A stretch of DNA of 64,000 bases, from assembly GCA_947173495.1 (NCBI GenBank), contig CAMWFQ010000013.1, positions 62,001 to 126,000 of the forward strand, written 5' to 3'. Origin of the DNA: an uncultured Lachnospiraceae bacterium (lineage in GTDB: Bacteria; Bacillota; Clostridia; Lachnospirales; Lachnospiraceae). The position numbers were made by a program, and so were the translations under genes. Position 1 is the stretch's first letter. Every line of letters starts with the position of its first letter. The notes beneath the pieces were generated by a model, which was not told where the DNA came from, did not search any database, and saw only the letters and a list, made by a program, of their open reading frames with translations. Below are positions 24,912 to 33,246 of the stretch, in pieces.

Positions 24912-25066
24912 ATTTCAAATATTAACACTAGTGTTTCAAAAACAAACATTTCAAATAAAAAATTTGTATATTTACCTATTGATATTTGAAGATATTATAG
25001 TAAAATTAAACATAGATTTTGAGAATAATGAAGAATATCATTTTATAAAAAAGCATGTGTTTCAAA
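24912..25066. promoter_or_regulatory. Divergent control region with repeated TTTCAAA boxes
   Basis: ATTTCAAAT at 24912-24920 and again at 24948-24956, GTGTTTCAAA at 24931-24940 and at about 25057-25066, plus the inverted form ATTTGAA at 24984, stand in an AT-rich 326-base gap. AACACTAGTGTT (24924-24935) is a perfect palindrome. A possible promoter is TTGATA (24979-24984), 16 bp, TAAAAT (25001-25006). No -24/-12 sigma-54 promoter was found, in keeping with the missing GAFTGA motif. These boxes are the likely operator. Confidence 0.5.
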
Positions 25067-25089
25067 ATAGAACAGTAGGGAGAGATCTT

Positions 25090-26355
25090 ATGATAAAGCT
25101 ACTGCTGATTGCGGATGACTTCACAGGCGCCCTTGATACGGGAATCCAGTTTGCCAAATACGGAGCAGCAACCCGAATACTTACGTCTTCTGAGATAGAT
25201 GATGATCTGTGGCGAAATGATCTGACAGAGGTATTGGTAATAGACACGGAAACAAGACATTTGAGCAGGCAGGAGGCTTACCGGAAAATTTATTGTCTGG
25301 TAACAAAAGCCATAGAGATGGGGGTACCTCATATTTACAAAAAAACAGACTCCGGACTCAGGGGCAATATAGGATCCGAGCTGCAGGCAGTGATCGATGC
25401 TTCCGAAGAGCGCTTCCTTCCCTTCCTCCCGGCACTCCCGGCGATGAACCGGGTGACGGTGGGGGGAATCCATTATGTGGATGGCGTGCCGATCCGGGAG
25501 ACGGAATTCGGCAGAGATCCTTTCGATCCGGTAATCTCGTCCTACGTCCCGGATCTGTTTCAGGAAGAAAAGACGCCCGCCGTACTTTTTGAGAGATCAT
25601 CCCATTATGATACGGATTGTTCAGAAGCAGTCATCGGAATATTCGATGCCTCCACCCGGGAAGATATTTATCATATTGCGGAGCATTTGAAGCGGAAGGA
25701 TCAGCTCAGGATCATGGCCGGCTGCGCAGGCTTTGCATCTGTATTACCTTCCTTCCTGAAGCTGAAAAAGCACCAGATCACCTTTCCCAGTCTCAGTCAT
25801 CCTCTTCTGGTCGCTTGTGGGAGTATTAATCCTATCAGCAAAAGACAGATTGCATACGGAGAATCCTTAGGATACATAAGGGTGGCCATGACGCCCCGGC
25901 AGCAATTGGAGGAAGAGTATCTCTCCACGGAGGAAGGGCAGAGCTGGCTGCAAAACTTTCCGGCGTATTTCCAAAAAAGCAATGTGGTCATGTTGGATAC
26001 GGAAGCTTCGGAACCATGCAGTGTAGAGGACTATAGAAAACAGCATCACATTTCGCTGGAAGAAGCGAGGGTGCGGATCGCGGACAGAATCGGCGTGATT
26101 CTTCGCAGACTTATGGAAAAGAACAGAGACTGGACGCTGATGATCATCGGAGGCGATACGCTGATGAGCTTCATCAATCAGACGCAGTGCAGGGAAATCG
26201 AACCGGTCTGTGAGATAGAGCCGGGAACGGTGATCTCTTCTATGAAGATCCGGGACAGAAACACCTGGGTGATCACCAAGTCCGGAGGATTCGGAAATGA
26301 AAAGCTGCTTCAGATTGTAGCAGATAAGATAGGAGGAGATGCGATTGGCTTTTAA
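25090..26355 (+). CDS. Four-carbon acid sugar kinase family protein (DUF1537)
   Basis: The 421-residue protein begins IKLLLIADDFTGALDTGIQF, the typical start of this family, with KKTDSGLRGNIGSEL near residue 83 and the C-terminal ATP-binding IIGGDTLMSF and SGGFGNEKLL. Characterised members (DtnK, DenK, OtnK) phosphorylate D-threonate, D-erythronate or 3-oxo-tetronate at C4 in the cytoplasm. Partnered with a PdxA-family gene it fits the threonate/erythronate route to dihydroxyacetone phosphate. The frame is open back to 24931 but ATG 25090, after AGGGAGAGATCTT, is the sensible start. It overlaps the alcohol dehydrogenase by 17 bases. Confidence 0.85.
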   Translation: MIKLLLIADDFTGALDTGIQFAKYGAATRILTSSEIDDDLWRNDLTEVLVIDTETRHLSRQEAYRKIYCLVTKAIEMGVPHIYKKTDSGLRGNIGSELQAVIDASEERFLPFLPALPAMNRVTVGGIHYVDGVPIRETEFGRDPFDPVISSYVPDLFQEEKTPAVLFERSSHYDTDCSEAVIGIFDASTREDIYHIAEHLKRKDQLRIMAGCAGFASVLPSFLKLKKHQITFPSLSHPLLVACGSINPISKRQIAYGESLGYIRVAMTPRQQLEEEYLSTEEGQSWLQNFPAYFQKSNVVMLDTEASEPCSVEDYRKQHHISLEEARVRIADRIGVILRRLMEKNRDWTLMIIGGDTLMSFINQTQCREIEPVCEIEPGTVISSMKIRDRNTWVITKSGGFGNEKLLQIVADKIGGDAIGF

Positions 26356-27511
26356 CTTAAAATTACCGGGAACTGTGTATGGAGGAAAGGATTCTCTGCA
26401 AAAGATTCCTGAAATTGCGAAAAACTATCATAAGGTGGCTCTGTTTACAGATCAGGGAATACGAAGCGCGGGAATTACCCGAAAACCGGAGGAGCTGCTC
26501 GCCCGGGCCGGGTGCGAGGTTACAGTGCTGGATCAGCTCCCTGCAGAACCCACGTATCTGCAGGCGGAAGCCATTGTAGAGGAATTCAGGGCAGTAAATG
26601 CGGATCTGATTGTGGCGGTGGGAGGCGGAAGCGTGATGGATATCGCCAAGCTTGCCTCTATAGCGGATACCGGCGCCTGCCGCATCCGGGATATGCTGTC
26701 CGATCCTCTGATCGGTAAAAAGCAGATCCCCACACTCCTGATCCCGACCACCGCAGGGACAGGCTCCGAGGCCACGCCCAACAGCATTGTGGCGGTGCCG
26801 GAGCAGGATCTGAAGGTTGGAATTGTAAACCCCGCAATGATGGCGGACTATGTGATCCTGGATGGGGAGATGATCAGAACCCTTCCGCCCGGGATTGCCG
26901 CGGCAACCGGTATTGATGCTTTGGCCCACGCCATCGAGTGCTACACCTCCAATAAGGCAAATCCCTTTTCCGATCTTTTTGCATTGAAGGCTCTTAAGCT
27001 CATTTTTGCCAGCCTGGAAGAGGCATGCTGCAACCAGGATGCCATGGAGGCTAAAAACAATATGCTGCTGGCTGCTTTTTACGGAGGGGTTGCCATTACG
27101 GCGTCAGGGACTACGGCGGTACATGCGCTCTCCTACCCTCTGGGCGGTAAATATCACATTGCCCACGGCATTTCCAATGCCATTATGCTCCTTCCCGTGA
27201 TGCGGTTCAACAAAGCGGCCTGTTTAAAGGAGTTTGCCGCGGTCTATGACAGCCTCTGGGGGACACAGGCAGGCGGCTTGGACGAAAAGGCTGCGCTTAC
27301 CGGGGAAGAGAAGGCTGATCGGCTGCTTGAGCGGATGGAAGGCCTTATCCGTAATCTGAAAATTCCCTCGTCCCTTCGGGAATTCGGAGTGGACGCAAAG
27401 GATCTTGACACCCTGGTGGAAGGCGGAATGAACGTACAGCGTCTTCTGGTTAACAATAAGAGGACAGTAACCCCCGAGGACGCAAGAGCGCTTTACCTGG
27501 AGGTTCTCTGA
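26339..27511 (+). CDS. Iron-containing alcohol dehydrogenase
   Basis: The 390-residue protein is a group III alcohol dehydrogenase with NAD-binding GGGSVMDIAK near residue 94, PTTAGTGSEATPN near 138 and metal ligands in GIDALAHAIECYTS and HALSYPLGGKYHIAHG. The family oxidises or reduces small alcohols and aldehydes or hydroxyacids with NAD(P). In this operon it may reduce the aldehyde released by the DapA-fold aldolase, or oxidise a hydroxyacid substrate; sequence does not decide. The start lies inside the kinase gene, indicating translational coupling. Confidence 0.85.
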   Translation: MRLAFNLKLPGTVYGGKDSLQKIPEIAKNYHKVALFTDQGIRSAGITRKPEELLARAGCEVTVLDQLPAEPTYLQAEAIVEEFRAVNADLIVAVGGGSVMDIAKLASIADTGACRIRDMLSDPLIGKKQIPTLLIPTTAGTGSEATPNSIVAVPEQDLKVGIVNPAMMADYVILDGEMIRTLPPGIAAATGIDALAHAIECYTSNKANPFSDLFALKALKLIFASLEEACCNQDAMEAKNNMLLAAFYGGVAITASGTTAVHALSYPLGGKYHIAHGISNAIMLLPVMRFNKAACLKEFAAVYDSLWGTQAGGLDEKAALTGEEKADRLLERMEGLIRNLKIPSSLREFGVDAKDLDTLVEGGMNVQRLLVNNKRTVTPEDARALYLEVL

Positions 27512-27550
27512 TCCGTCCGCTGAAACAATTATAACAGAAAGGAAAAGCAC

Positions 27551-28444
27551 ATGACAGAAATCAAAGGAATTATCCCGCCTATTCTGACGCCTCTGGACGA
27601 AGAGGAAAATGTCAATGAGCAGGAGCTCCGCAATCAGGTCAACCGTCTGATCGGCGCCGGCGTGCACGGTATTTTTGCTTTCGGCACCAACGGCGAGGGC
27701 TATGCCCTGAACGAAACAGAGAAAGAACAGATCCTTGAGATCGTTGTGGAAGAAACCGCCGGCAGAGTTCCGGTTTACGCCGGAAGCGGCTGTATTACCA
27801 CCAAGGATACCATCCGCATGTCCCGGAAGGCCAAAAGTCTTGGGGCGGACGTACTCTCCATTATTACGCCCTGGTTTGCCGCCGCCTCTCAGGAGGATTT
27901 GATGGCACATTACAGAGAAGTGGCACAGGCGGTAGATATGCCCATTGTTCTGTATAATATTCCCGCCAGATGCGGCAATGCGCTTGCCCCTGCTACAGTG
28001 GCCAGGCTGGCGGAAATTGATAATATTGTGGGAGCAAAGGATTCCAGCGGCAATTTTGACAATATGCTTCAGTACATTGAACTCACAAAGGACAAAGATT
28101 TTGCAGTTCTTTCCGGCAATGATTCTCTGATCCTGTGGAATCTTCTTGCAGGAGGAGCCGGCGGCATCGCAGGCTGCGCCAATGTATTTCCGGAGAATAT
28201 GGCAAATATTTATAACGCCTTTATGGAAGGAAATCTGGAACAGGCCAGGGTTTGTCAGGATAATATCCGTGCCTTCCGCAATTGTTTCCGTTTCGGAAAC
28301 CCCAACACCATCGTAAAAACTGCCGTAGCCATGCTGGGTTATCCCGTAGGCCAGTGCCGGGAGCCCTTCGACCATATCAGTGAAGAAGGGATTGCCACTA
28401 TCGACAGTGTGCTGAAAAGCTACCAGGAAAAAGGAATCAGATAA
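27551..28444 (+). CDS. DapA-fold (DHDPS/NAL family) aldolase or dehydratase
   Basis: The 297-residue protein is a class I aldolase-type barrel with GTNGEG (45-50), catalytic Tyr135 in VLYNIPAR and Schiff-base Lys163 in VGAKDSSGN. The GTNGE variant, in place of GTTGE, and the operon context argue against lysine synthesis. Relatives handle 2-keto-3-deoxy sugar acids, N-acetylneuraminate or related keto acids with release of pyruvate. RBS GAAAGGAAAAG precedes ATG 27551. The PdxA-family gene starts on the base after its stop. Confidence 0.85.
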   Translation: MTEIKGIIPPILTPLDEEENVNEQELRNQVNRLIGAGVHGIFAFGTNGEGYALNETEKEQILEIVVEETAGRVPVYAGSGCITTKDTIRMSRKAKSLGADVLSIITPWFAAASQEDLMAHYREVAQAVDMPIVLYNIPARCGNALAPATVARLAEIDNIVGAKDSSGNFDNMLQYIELTKDKDFAVLSGNDSLILWNLLAGGAGGIAGCANVFPENMANIYNAFMEGNLEQARVCQDNIRAFRNCFRFGNPNTIVKTAVAMLGYPVGQCREPFDHISEEGIATIDSVLKSYQEKGIR

Positions 28445-29506
28445 ATGAACAATACAGAAAGTAAAAACAGACCGATTATCGGGATCACAATGGGAGATCC
28501 CGCCGGAGTAGGGCCTGAGATTACAGCCAGAGCCCTGAGCCGGAAGGAAATTTATGAAAACTGCCGTCCGCTGGTGGTGGGGGATGCCGGGATTCTCTCC
28601 CGGGCGCTTACGACGACAGGGCAGGAGAGCCTGGAAATTCACAGAGTAGACAGTCCTTCCCAGGCAAAATTTGTGCACGGCGTCATCGATCTTCTCGATA
28701 TGAAGATGGCAGACCCGGAAAAGCTGGAAATCGGAAAGGTCTCCGCTATGGCCGGCAACGCCGCGTTCTCCTATGTAAAAAAGGTGATCGAACTGGCCAT
28801 GGAAGGCAGTGTGGATGCCACCGTTACCAATCCCTTAAATAAAGAAGCCATCAATCTGGCGGGGCATCATTATTCCGGGCATACGGAAATTTATGCAGAA
28901 TTTACCGGCACCAGAAAATACACCATGATGCTGGCGCATCATAATCTGCGGGTGGTACATGTTTCCACCCATGTCTCCCTCCGGGAGGCCTGCGACAGGG
29001 TGAAAAAGGACCGCATTCTGGAGGTCACAGAGATTGCGGACAGGGCCTGCAGAGAGATGGGAATTTCAAACCCCAGGATCGGTATCGCAGGGCTGAATCC
29101 TCACTGTGGCGAAGGCGGACTCTTTGGCCGGGAGGAGATCGAGGAGATTGCTCCGGCAGTGGAAGCAGCCAGAGAAAAAGGCATCCTGGCGGAAGGCCCC
29201 ATTCCCCCTGATACGATCTTTTCCAGGGCAAGGGGCGGCTGGTATGACTGTGTCGTGGCCATGTACCATGACCAGGGGCATATCCCCTTAAAGGTAGTGG
29301 GATTTGTGTACGATCAGACATCTCAAAAGTGGAAAGCGGTGGAGGGGGTCAATATCACCCTTGGACTTCCTATCATCCGTACCAGTGTAGATCACGGAAC
29401 TGCCTTTGATCAGGCAGGTACCGGACAGGCAAGCGAGGCAAGTCTCGTCAATGCAATCGATTATGCTGTCAGCTTTGCAAAGAGCAGGGCTGTCAATCAT
29501 ACATAA
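28445..29506 (+). CDS. PdxA-family dehydrogenase (PdxA2 type)
   Basis: The 353-residue protein has the PdxA signatures ITMGDPAGVGPEI near residue 14, NPLNKEAINLAG, GHTEIYAEFTG, MLAHHNLRVVHVSTHV and YHDQGHIPLK, which give the metal-binding histidines. PdxA itself makes pyridoxal precursor, but copies paired with DUF1537 kinases (PdxA2) oxidise D-threonate or D-erythronate 4-phosphate, which then decarboxylates to dihydroxyacetone phosphate. The pairing here strongly favours the catabolic role. It starts directly after the aldolase stop codon. Confidence 0.85.
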   Translation: MNNTESKNRPIIGITMGDPAGVGPEITARALSRKEIYENCRPLVVGDAGILSRALTTTGQESLEIHRVDSPSQAKFVHGVIDLLDMKMADPEKLEIGKVSAMAGNAAFSYVKKVIELAMEGSVDATVTNPLNKEAINLAGHHYSGHTEIYAEFTGTRKYTMMLAHHNLRVVHVSTHVSLREACDRVKKDRILEVTEIADRACREMGISNPRIGIAGLNPHCGEGGLFGREEIEEIAPAVEAAREKGILAEGPIPPDTIFSRARGGWYDCVVAMYHDQGHIPLKVVGFVYDQTSQKWKAVEGVNITLGLPIIRTSVDHGTAFDQAGTGQASEASLVNAIDYAVSFAKSRAVNHT

Positions 29507-29537
29507 GGCATAATAAAAAACAAAAGGAGGAAACAAA

Positions 29538-31202
29538 ATGAAGAAGAAACTGATATCCGTCATTCTGTCAATTGCTCTGGTGGGAACGCTCCTTACCGGA
29601 TGCGGCGGACAATCACAGGGCTCATCAGCAGGCACATCCGGTACGGAAGATACAGCCTCTGATGCGGCAGATCAGGACGAAACGGCAGAGGACGCAGGCT
29701 CAGAAGAGGCCGGAGAGGTGACTGCATCCGGAGACAACAGCTACACCATGTTTATGAGAAACACCTATGTAGGGTGGATCAGAGAGCTGAACTGGTATGA
29801 TGTTGCCGAAGAAAAAACCGGTATTCATGTAGAATATGTGGAAGGCCCCGACGAATTTGCAGATGTTTACGCCGAGGTAGACCAGAGGATTATATCCAAT
29901 ACCCTGCCCGATGCGGTTATGACAAAGCTGGCTCAGACCAATGTCTACGGCCCTCAGGGTGCTTTCGTGGATATGGCTCCCTACATCGAGAAGTATGCGC
30001 CCAATCTCCAGAAGTACCTTGACGACAACGCAGACTACAAAGCGCTGGTCAGCGATGAAAACGGCGCTATCTATGGACTGGTAAAAGAGTCTCCGATTTT
30101 CCAGGATTTCCTGGGCTATCGTGTGGATCATCTGGAAAAGGCAAACATTGATGCGGATTCTATTCAGAATGTAGAGGATTTCACAGAAGCCATGAGAACG
30201 CTCAAGGAGTTCTACGGCAAGGACAATCCGAACTATTACCCTCTTACAGGCCGCGAGTGCGCGATCCGGTTCGCAGCATGGTTTGAGTGCCTGAGCACCG
30301 TTTCGGCGGAGGAATCCCACGGTATTTACACCTCTCATTTCAAGGATTATTCCTTTGATATCATGAATGAGAATGCCTATACCATGGTGGAAACCATGAA
30401 AACATGGTATGACGAAGGCATGATTCAGCCTCAGTTTGCCGAGGGAACCTTCACAGAGGGCGACTGGGAATCCGATATGATCAATGGCAACGGTACTTTC
30501 TTCTATGATTATTACAACAGAGCAGAATGGTTTATGGAGAACGGCGGGCCGGATGCGGATCCCGATTATCAGATGGGCGTGCTGGGCAACTTTAAGGATG
30601 CTTCCGGCAATATCATCCTTGGCGCAGGTACCTGCAAGTACAATGAGGAATGTGTGACTGCCATCAATGCAAACTGTGATGAGGATAAGATCAAAACTAT
30701 CCTGACCTTCATCGACTTCTTCTACAGCCAGGAGGGTATCGATCTGGCCAATTACGGAGTAGAAGGCGAAAGCTATGAGGTAGCGGCAGACGGCTCCAAG
30801 GAGTTCATTGTGGACTATGCGGCGGAGGAAGCAAAACCGGAAGGAGAGAAGAAATGGTCCTTCTTAAGCGACAGATTTACCGTTTGTAAACCGGTTGACA
30901 ACAAGGCATTCTTCCAGTGGAACGCAGATCTGATTGCAGACGCGTGTGCAAAATACATGACGGAGGACTGCGTCAGAACCGGTATCAACTTAAGCTATAC
31001 AGCAGAGGAATCGGAAGAGCTCTCCAATCTGATCGCAACTGTGTTTGACGCGGAAATCGCAGGGATCGTATCCTTTGTGACCGGTAACACAGAGCTTACA
31101 CCCGAGAGCTGGAAGGCTTTCCAGGACGAAATGAACGCCATGGGCCTGTCCAGAATCGAAGAAATTCAGGTAGAAGCTTACAATAATACCTACGGGGGCT
31201 GA
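29538..31202 (+). CDS. Extracellular solute-binding lipoprotein (LplA type)
   Basis: The 554-residue protein has a lipoprotein signal peptide (MKKKLISVILSIALVGTLLTG, lipobox LTGC with Cys22 as lipid site), an acidic Ser/Thr/Asp linker to about residue 70, and a type 1 periplasmic-binding fold found in long LplA-like sugar binders. It is the capture protein for the two permeases downstream. RBS AAGGAGG lies 7 bases before ATG 29538. The high content of acidic residues and Trp/Tyr suits a carbohydrate ligand, but the ligand is unknown. The ATPase is not in this operon; a shared MsmX-type ATPase is likely. Confidence 0.85.
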   Translation: MKKKLISVILSIALVGTLLTGCGGQSQGSSAGTSGTEDTASDAADQDETAEDAGSEEAGEVTASGDNSYTMFMRNTYVGWIRELNWYDVAEEKTGIHVEYVEGPDEFADVYAEVDQRIISNTLPDAVMTKLAQTNVYGPQGAFVDMAPYIEKYAPNLQKYLDDNADYKALVSDENGAIYGLVKESPIFQDFLGYRVDHLEKANIDADSIQNVEDFTEAMRTLKEFYGKDNPNYYPLTGRECAIRFAAWFECLSTVSAEESHGIYTSHFKDYSFDIMNENAYTMVETMKTWYDEGMIQPQFAEGTFTEGDWESDMINGNGTFFYDYYNRAEWFMENGGPDADPDYQMGVLGNFKDASGNIILGAGTCKYNEECVTAINANCDEDKIKTILTFIDFFYSQEGIDLANYGVEGESYEVAADGSKEFIVDYAAEEAKPEGEKKWSFLSDRFTVCKPVDNKAFFQWNADLIADACAKYMTEDCVRTGINLSYTAEESEELSNLIATVFDAEIAGIVSFVTGNTELTPESWKAFQDEMNAMGLSRIEEIQVEAYNNTYGG

Positions 31203-31230
31203 TTTTTACACAGACCGCTTTCATAATTTA

Positions 31231-31310
31231 TAGGAAATGACATCAGTCGTTTCCGGTTGCGCCGCCCGCATGCAGCGAATGAAGAAAATTTCACTGTGCG
31301 GGCGTGCGCA
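31231..31310. repeat. Intercistronic hairpin pair between binding protein and permease genes
   Basis: GGAAATGAC/GTCGTTTCC (31233-31254, one G-T pair) is followed by a stem GCGC+GCCCGCA (31259-31270) with TGCGGGC+GCGC (31297-31309). The first hairpin repeats that at 12918. Placed after the binding-protein gene, the structure could protect the upstream message, as malE REP elements do, and explain higher binding protein than permease output. Confidence 0.6.
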
Positions 31311-31353
31311 TCCATAAAATTGATTGTACCGTCAGCATGGAAAGGAGACGAAA

Positions 31354-32325
31354 ATGCCAGTAAGAAAAGAGAAGCAAACTGCCCTTGTGGTCAGTAAAAA
31401 GAAAAGCCTTTCTCAGCGCCTGGCGAAGGACATCAGAAGAAACTGGATTCTGTATCTGCTGATGCTTCCCGGCTTTCTGAGCCTTGTTTTGTTCAAAATC
31501 GGCCCTGTGGGCGGCATGGTGATTGCATTTGAAAAATTCAGTGCTTTTCAGGGTGTATTTGGCAGCAAATGGGTATGGTTTGACAATTTCAAGAGAATTT
31601 TTCAGGATCCCTATATTCCAAAGGTGGTGATCAATACCATCCTTCTGGCGGTGCTGTCAGTTGTAGTTGTATTTCCGATTCCCATCATTTTTTCGCTGTT
31701 TTTGAATGAGATCAGAACAAAGTGGATCAGAGGTACCGTGCAGTCCCTGAGTTTTCTGCCCTATTTTATATCTGCAGCGGTTATGGTCAGTATTATGGCC
31801 ACTCTGCTCTCCCCCACCTCCGGTATTGTGAACAGCATCATTCGCTCTCTCGGAGGGGACAGCATCAACTTTATGGCAAAACCGGGCTGGTTCCGACCTC
31901 TGTATGTGATTCTGGAAATATGGCAGTCCTTCGGCTATTCAGCCATCATTTATATCGCCGCAATGATGAACATTGATCCGTCCCTGTATGAGGCGGCGGA
32001 GGCGGACGGAGCTAACCGGTGGGACAAAATGTTTCACATCACGCTTCCCGGTATTTCCACCTCTATCATCGTGATGTTGATCATCAGTGTGGGAAATATC
32101 TTTACCGTCAATCTGGACAGAATTTTGCTGATGTATAACCCCAGCGTGTATGATACGGCGGACGTAATTCAGACCTACGTATACCGCATTGCGTTTGAAT
32201 CCAAGGGATTTCCGGATTACAGCTATGGTACTGCCGTAAATATTCTGAAATCCGTTATCGCATTTATCCTGGTTACAACCGTTAACAAAGTGGCGGATAA
32301 ATTTGCCGAGACAAGGCTGTTCTGA
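31354..32325 (+). CDS. ABC sugar permease, LplB type
   Basis: The 323-residue protein has a polar N terminus, six membrane spans and the EAA loop as EAAEADGANRWDKMFHITLPGI. It is the first of two partner permeases for the lipoprotein at 29538. The frame runs back to 31324, but AAAGGAG at 31341-31347 favours ATG 31354. The family imports oligosaccharides or modified sugars (LplB/YtcP group), so the island probably takes up a glycoside and not a free four-carbon acid. Confidence 0.85.
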   Translation: MPVRKEKQTALVVSKKKSLSQRLAKDIRRNWILYLLMLPGFLSLVLFKIGPVGGMVIAFEKFSAFQGVFGSKWVWFDNFKRIFQDPYIPKVVINTILLAVLSVVVVFPIPIIFSLFLNEIRTKWIRGTVQSLSFLPYFISAAVMVSIMATLLSPTSGIVNSIIRSLGGDSINFMAKPGWFRPLYVILEIWQSFGYSAIIYIAAMMNIDPSLYEAAEADGANRWDKMFHITLPGISTSIIVMLIISVGNIFTVNLDRILLMYNPSVYDTADVIQTYVYRIAFESKGFPDYSYGTAVNILKSVIAFILVTTVNKVADKFAETRLF

Positions 32326-32343
32326 GAAAGGAGGCGCCGGAGT

Positions 32344-33225
32344 ATGAAGAAAAAGAAAAAAATACAGCTTTTTGACTGCGTAAACAATGCTATTCTGCTT
32401 CTCGTTGCGCTGATCTGCGTCTGCCCCTTTCTCTATGTCTTTTTTGTGGCGACCAGCAACGGAACGTTTTTGCAGAGAGGGGAGGTTACCTTTTTTCCCA
32501 AGGGCTTTAATCTGGAAGCCTTCAAATACATTCTCGGGAACAGCAAATTCAACGTATGGACGGGTATGCGGAATTCCTTTGTTTATACCATTGGCGGGAC
32601 GCTGGTTTCCATGGCTATCACGTATGTGACTGCCTATGTGCTTTCCAGAGAACGGATGAAAAGCAGATTTATCCTGATGGGAGCCTTCATCGTGACGTGG
32701 GTGTTCGATGCGGGTATTATCCCTCAGTATATTATCTATAACAAGCTGGGGTTCATTGACAATCCCTGGGTCATGATCATTCCGGGAGCGATCAATACGC
32801 AGTTTCTGATTATCACCAAAACCTTTATCGAGGGGATTCCAAAGGAGCTGGAGGAGGCTGCTTTTGTGGACGGTGCCAATGACTGGACCATTCTGACCAA
32901 AGTATTTCTGCCCCTGTCCAAGACAATAATGGCGACCATAGGTACCTTCTATGCAGTGGCGATCTGGAATCAATATCTGATTCCCCAGATTTATCTGAAG
33001 TCAGATAATCTGAAGGTCATCCAGCAGGTGCTCAAGGAAGTAGTCATCACAGATGCAGGCGCAAGTACGGCCTTCAAAAATGTCATCATCAACGACATTA
33101 CCCTAAACCAGCAGAACTTAAAATCAGCAGCCATTTTTATTGCCATGCTTCCTATTGTCCTGGTCTATCCTTTTGTGCAAAAATACTTTAAAAAGGGTAT
33201 TATGATCGGTGCGGTAAAGGGCTGA
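32344..33225 (+). CDS. ABC sugar permease, LplC/YtcP type
   Basis: The 293-residue protein has six membrane spans and the EAA loop EEAAFVDGANDWTILTKVFLPLS, and ends PFVQKYFKKGIMIGAVKG, the usual ending of carbohydrate ABC permeases of the LplC group. It follows the first permease after 18 bases, with AAAGGAGG upstream, and forms the second half of the transmembrane channel. Substrate unknown. Confidence 0.87.
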   Translation: MKKKKKIQLFDCVNNAILLLVALICVCPFLYVFFVATSNGTFLQRGEVTFFPKGFNLEAFKYILGNSKFNVWTGMRNSFVYTIGGTLVSMAITYVTAYVLSRERMKSRFILMGAFIVTWVFDAGIIPQYIIYNKLGFIDNPWVMIIPGAINTQFLIITKTFIEGIPKELEEAAFVDGANDWTILTKVFLPLSKTIMATIGTFYAVAIWNQYLIPQIYLKSDNLKVIQQVLKEVVITDAGASTAFKNVIINDITLNQQNLKSAAIFIAMLPIVLVYPFVQKYFKKGIMIGAVKG

Positions 33226-33246
33226 GCGTGAAAGGAGCAAAACGAT

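Noticed and set aside
27551..28444. DapA family gene as dihydrodipicolinate synthase for lysine
   Set aside because: GTNGE in place of GTTGE and the catabolic operon argue against it; dapF and dapL are 15 kb away with no link.
27224..28678. 484-residue open frame on the minus strand across the aldolase and PdxA-family genes
   Set aside because: It lies opposite two well-recognised plus-strand genes, has no RBS and reads as low-quality protein; it is a shadow.
28445..29506. PdxA family gene as vitamin B6 biosynthesis
   Set aside because: It is inside an operon with a DUF1537 kinase and sugar transporter and without pdxJ, so a catabolic role is much more likely.
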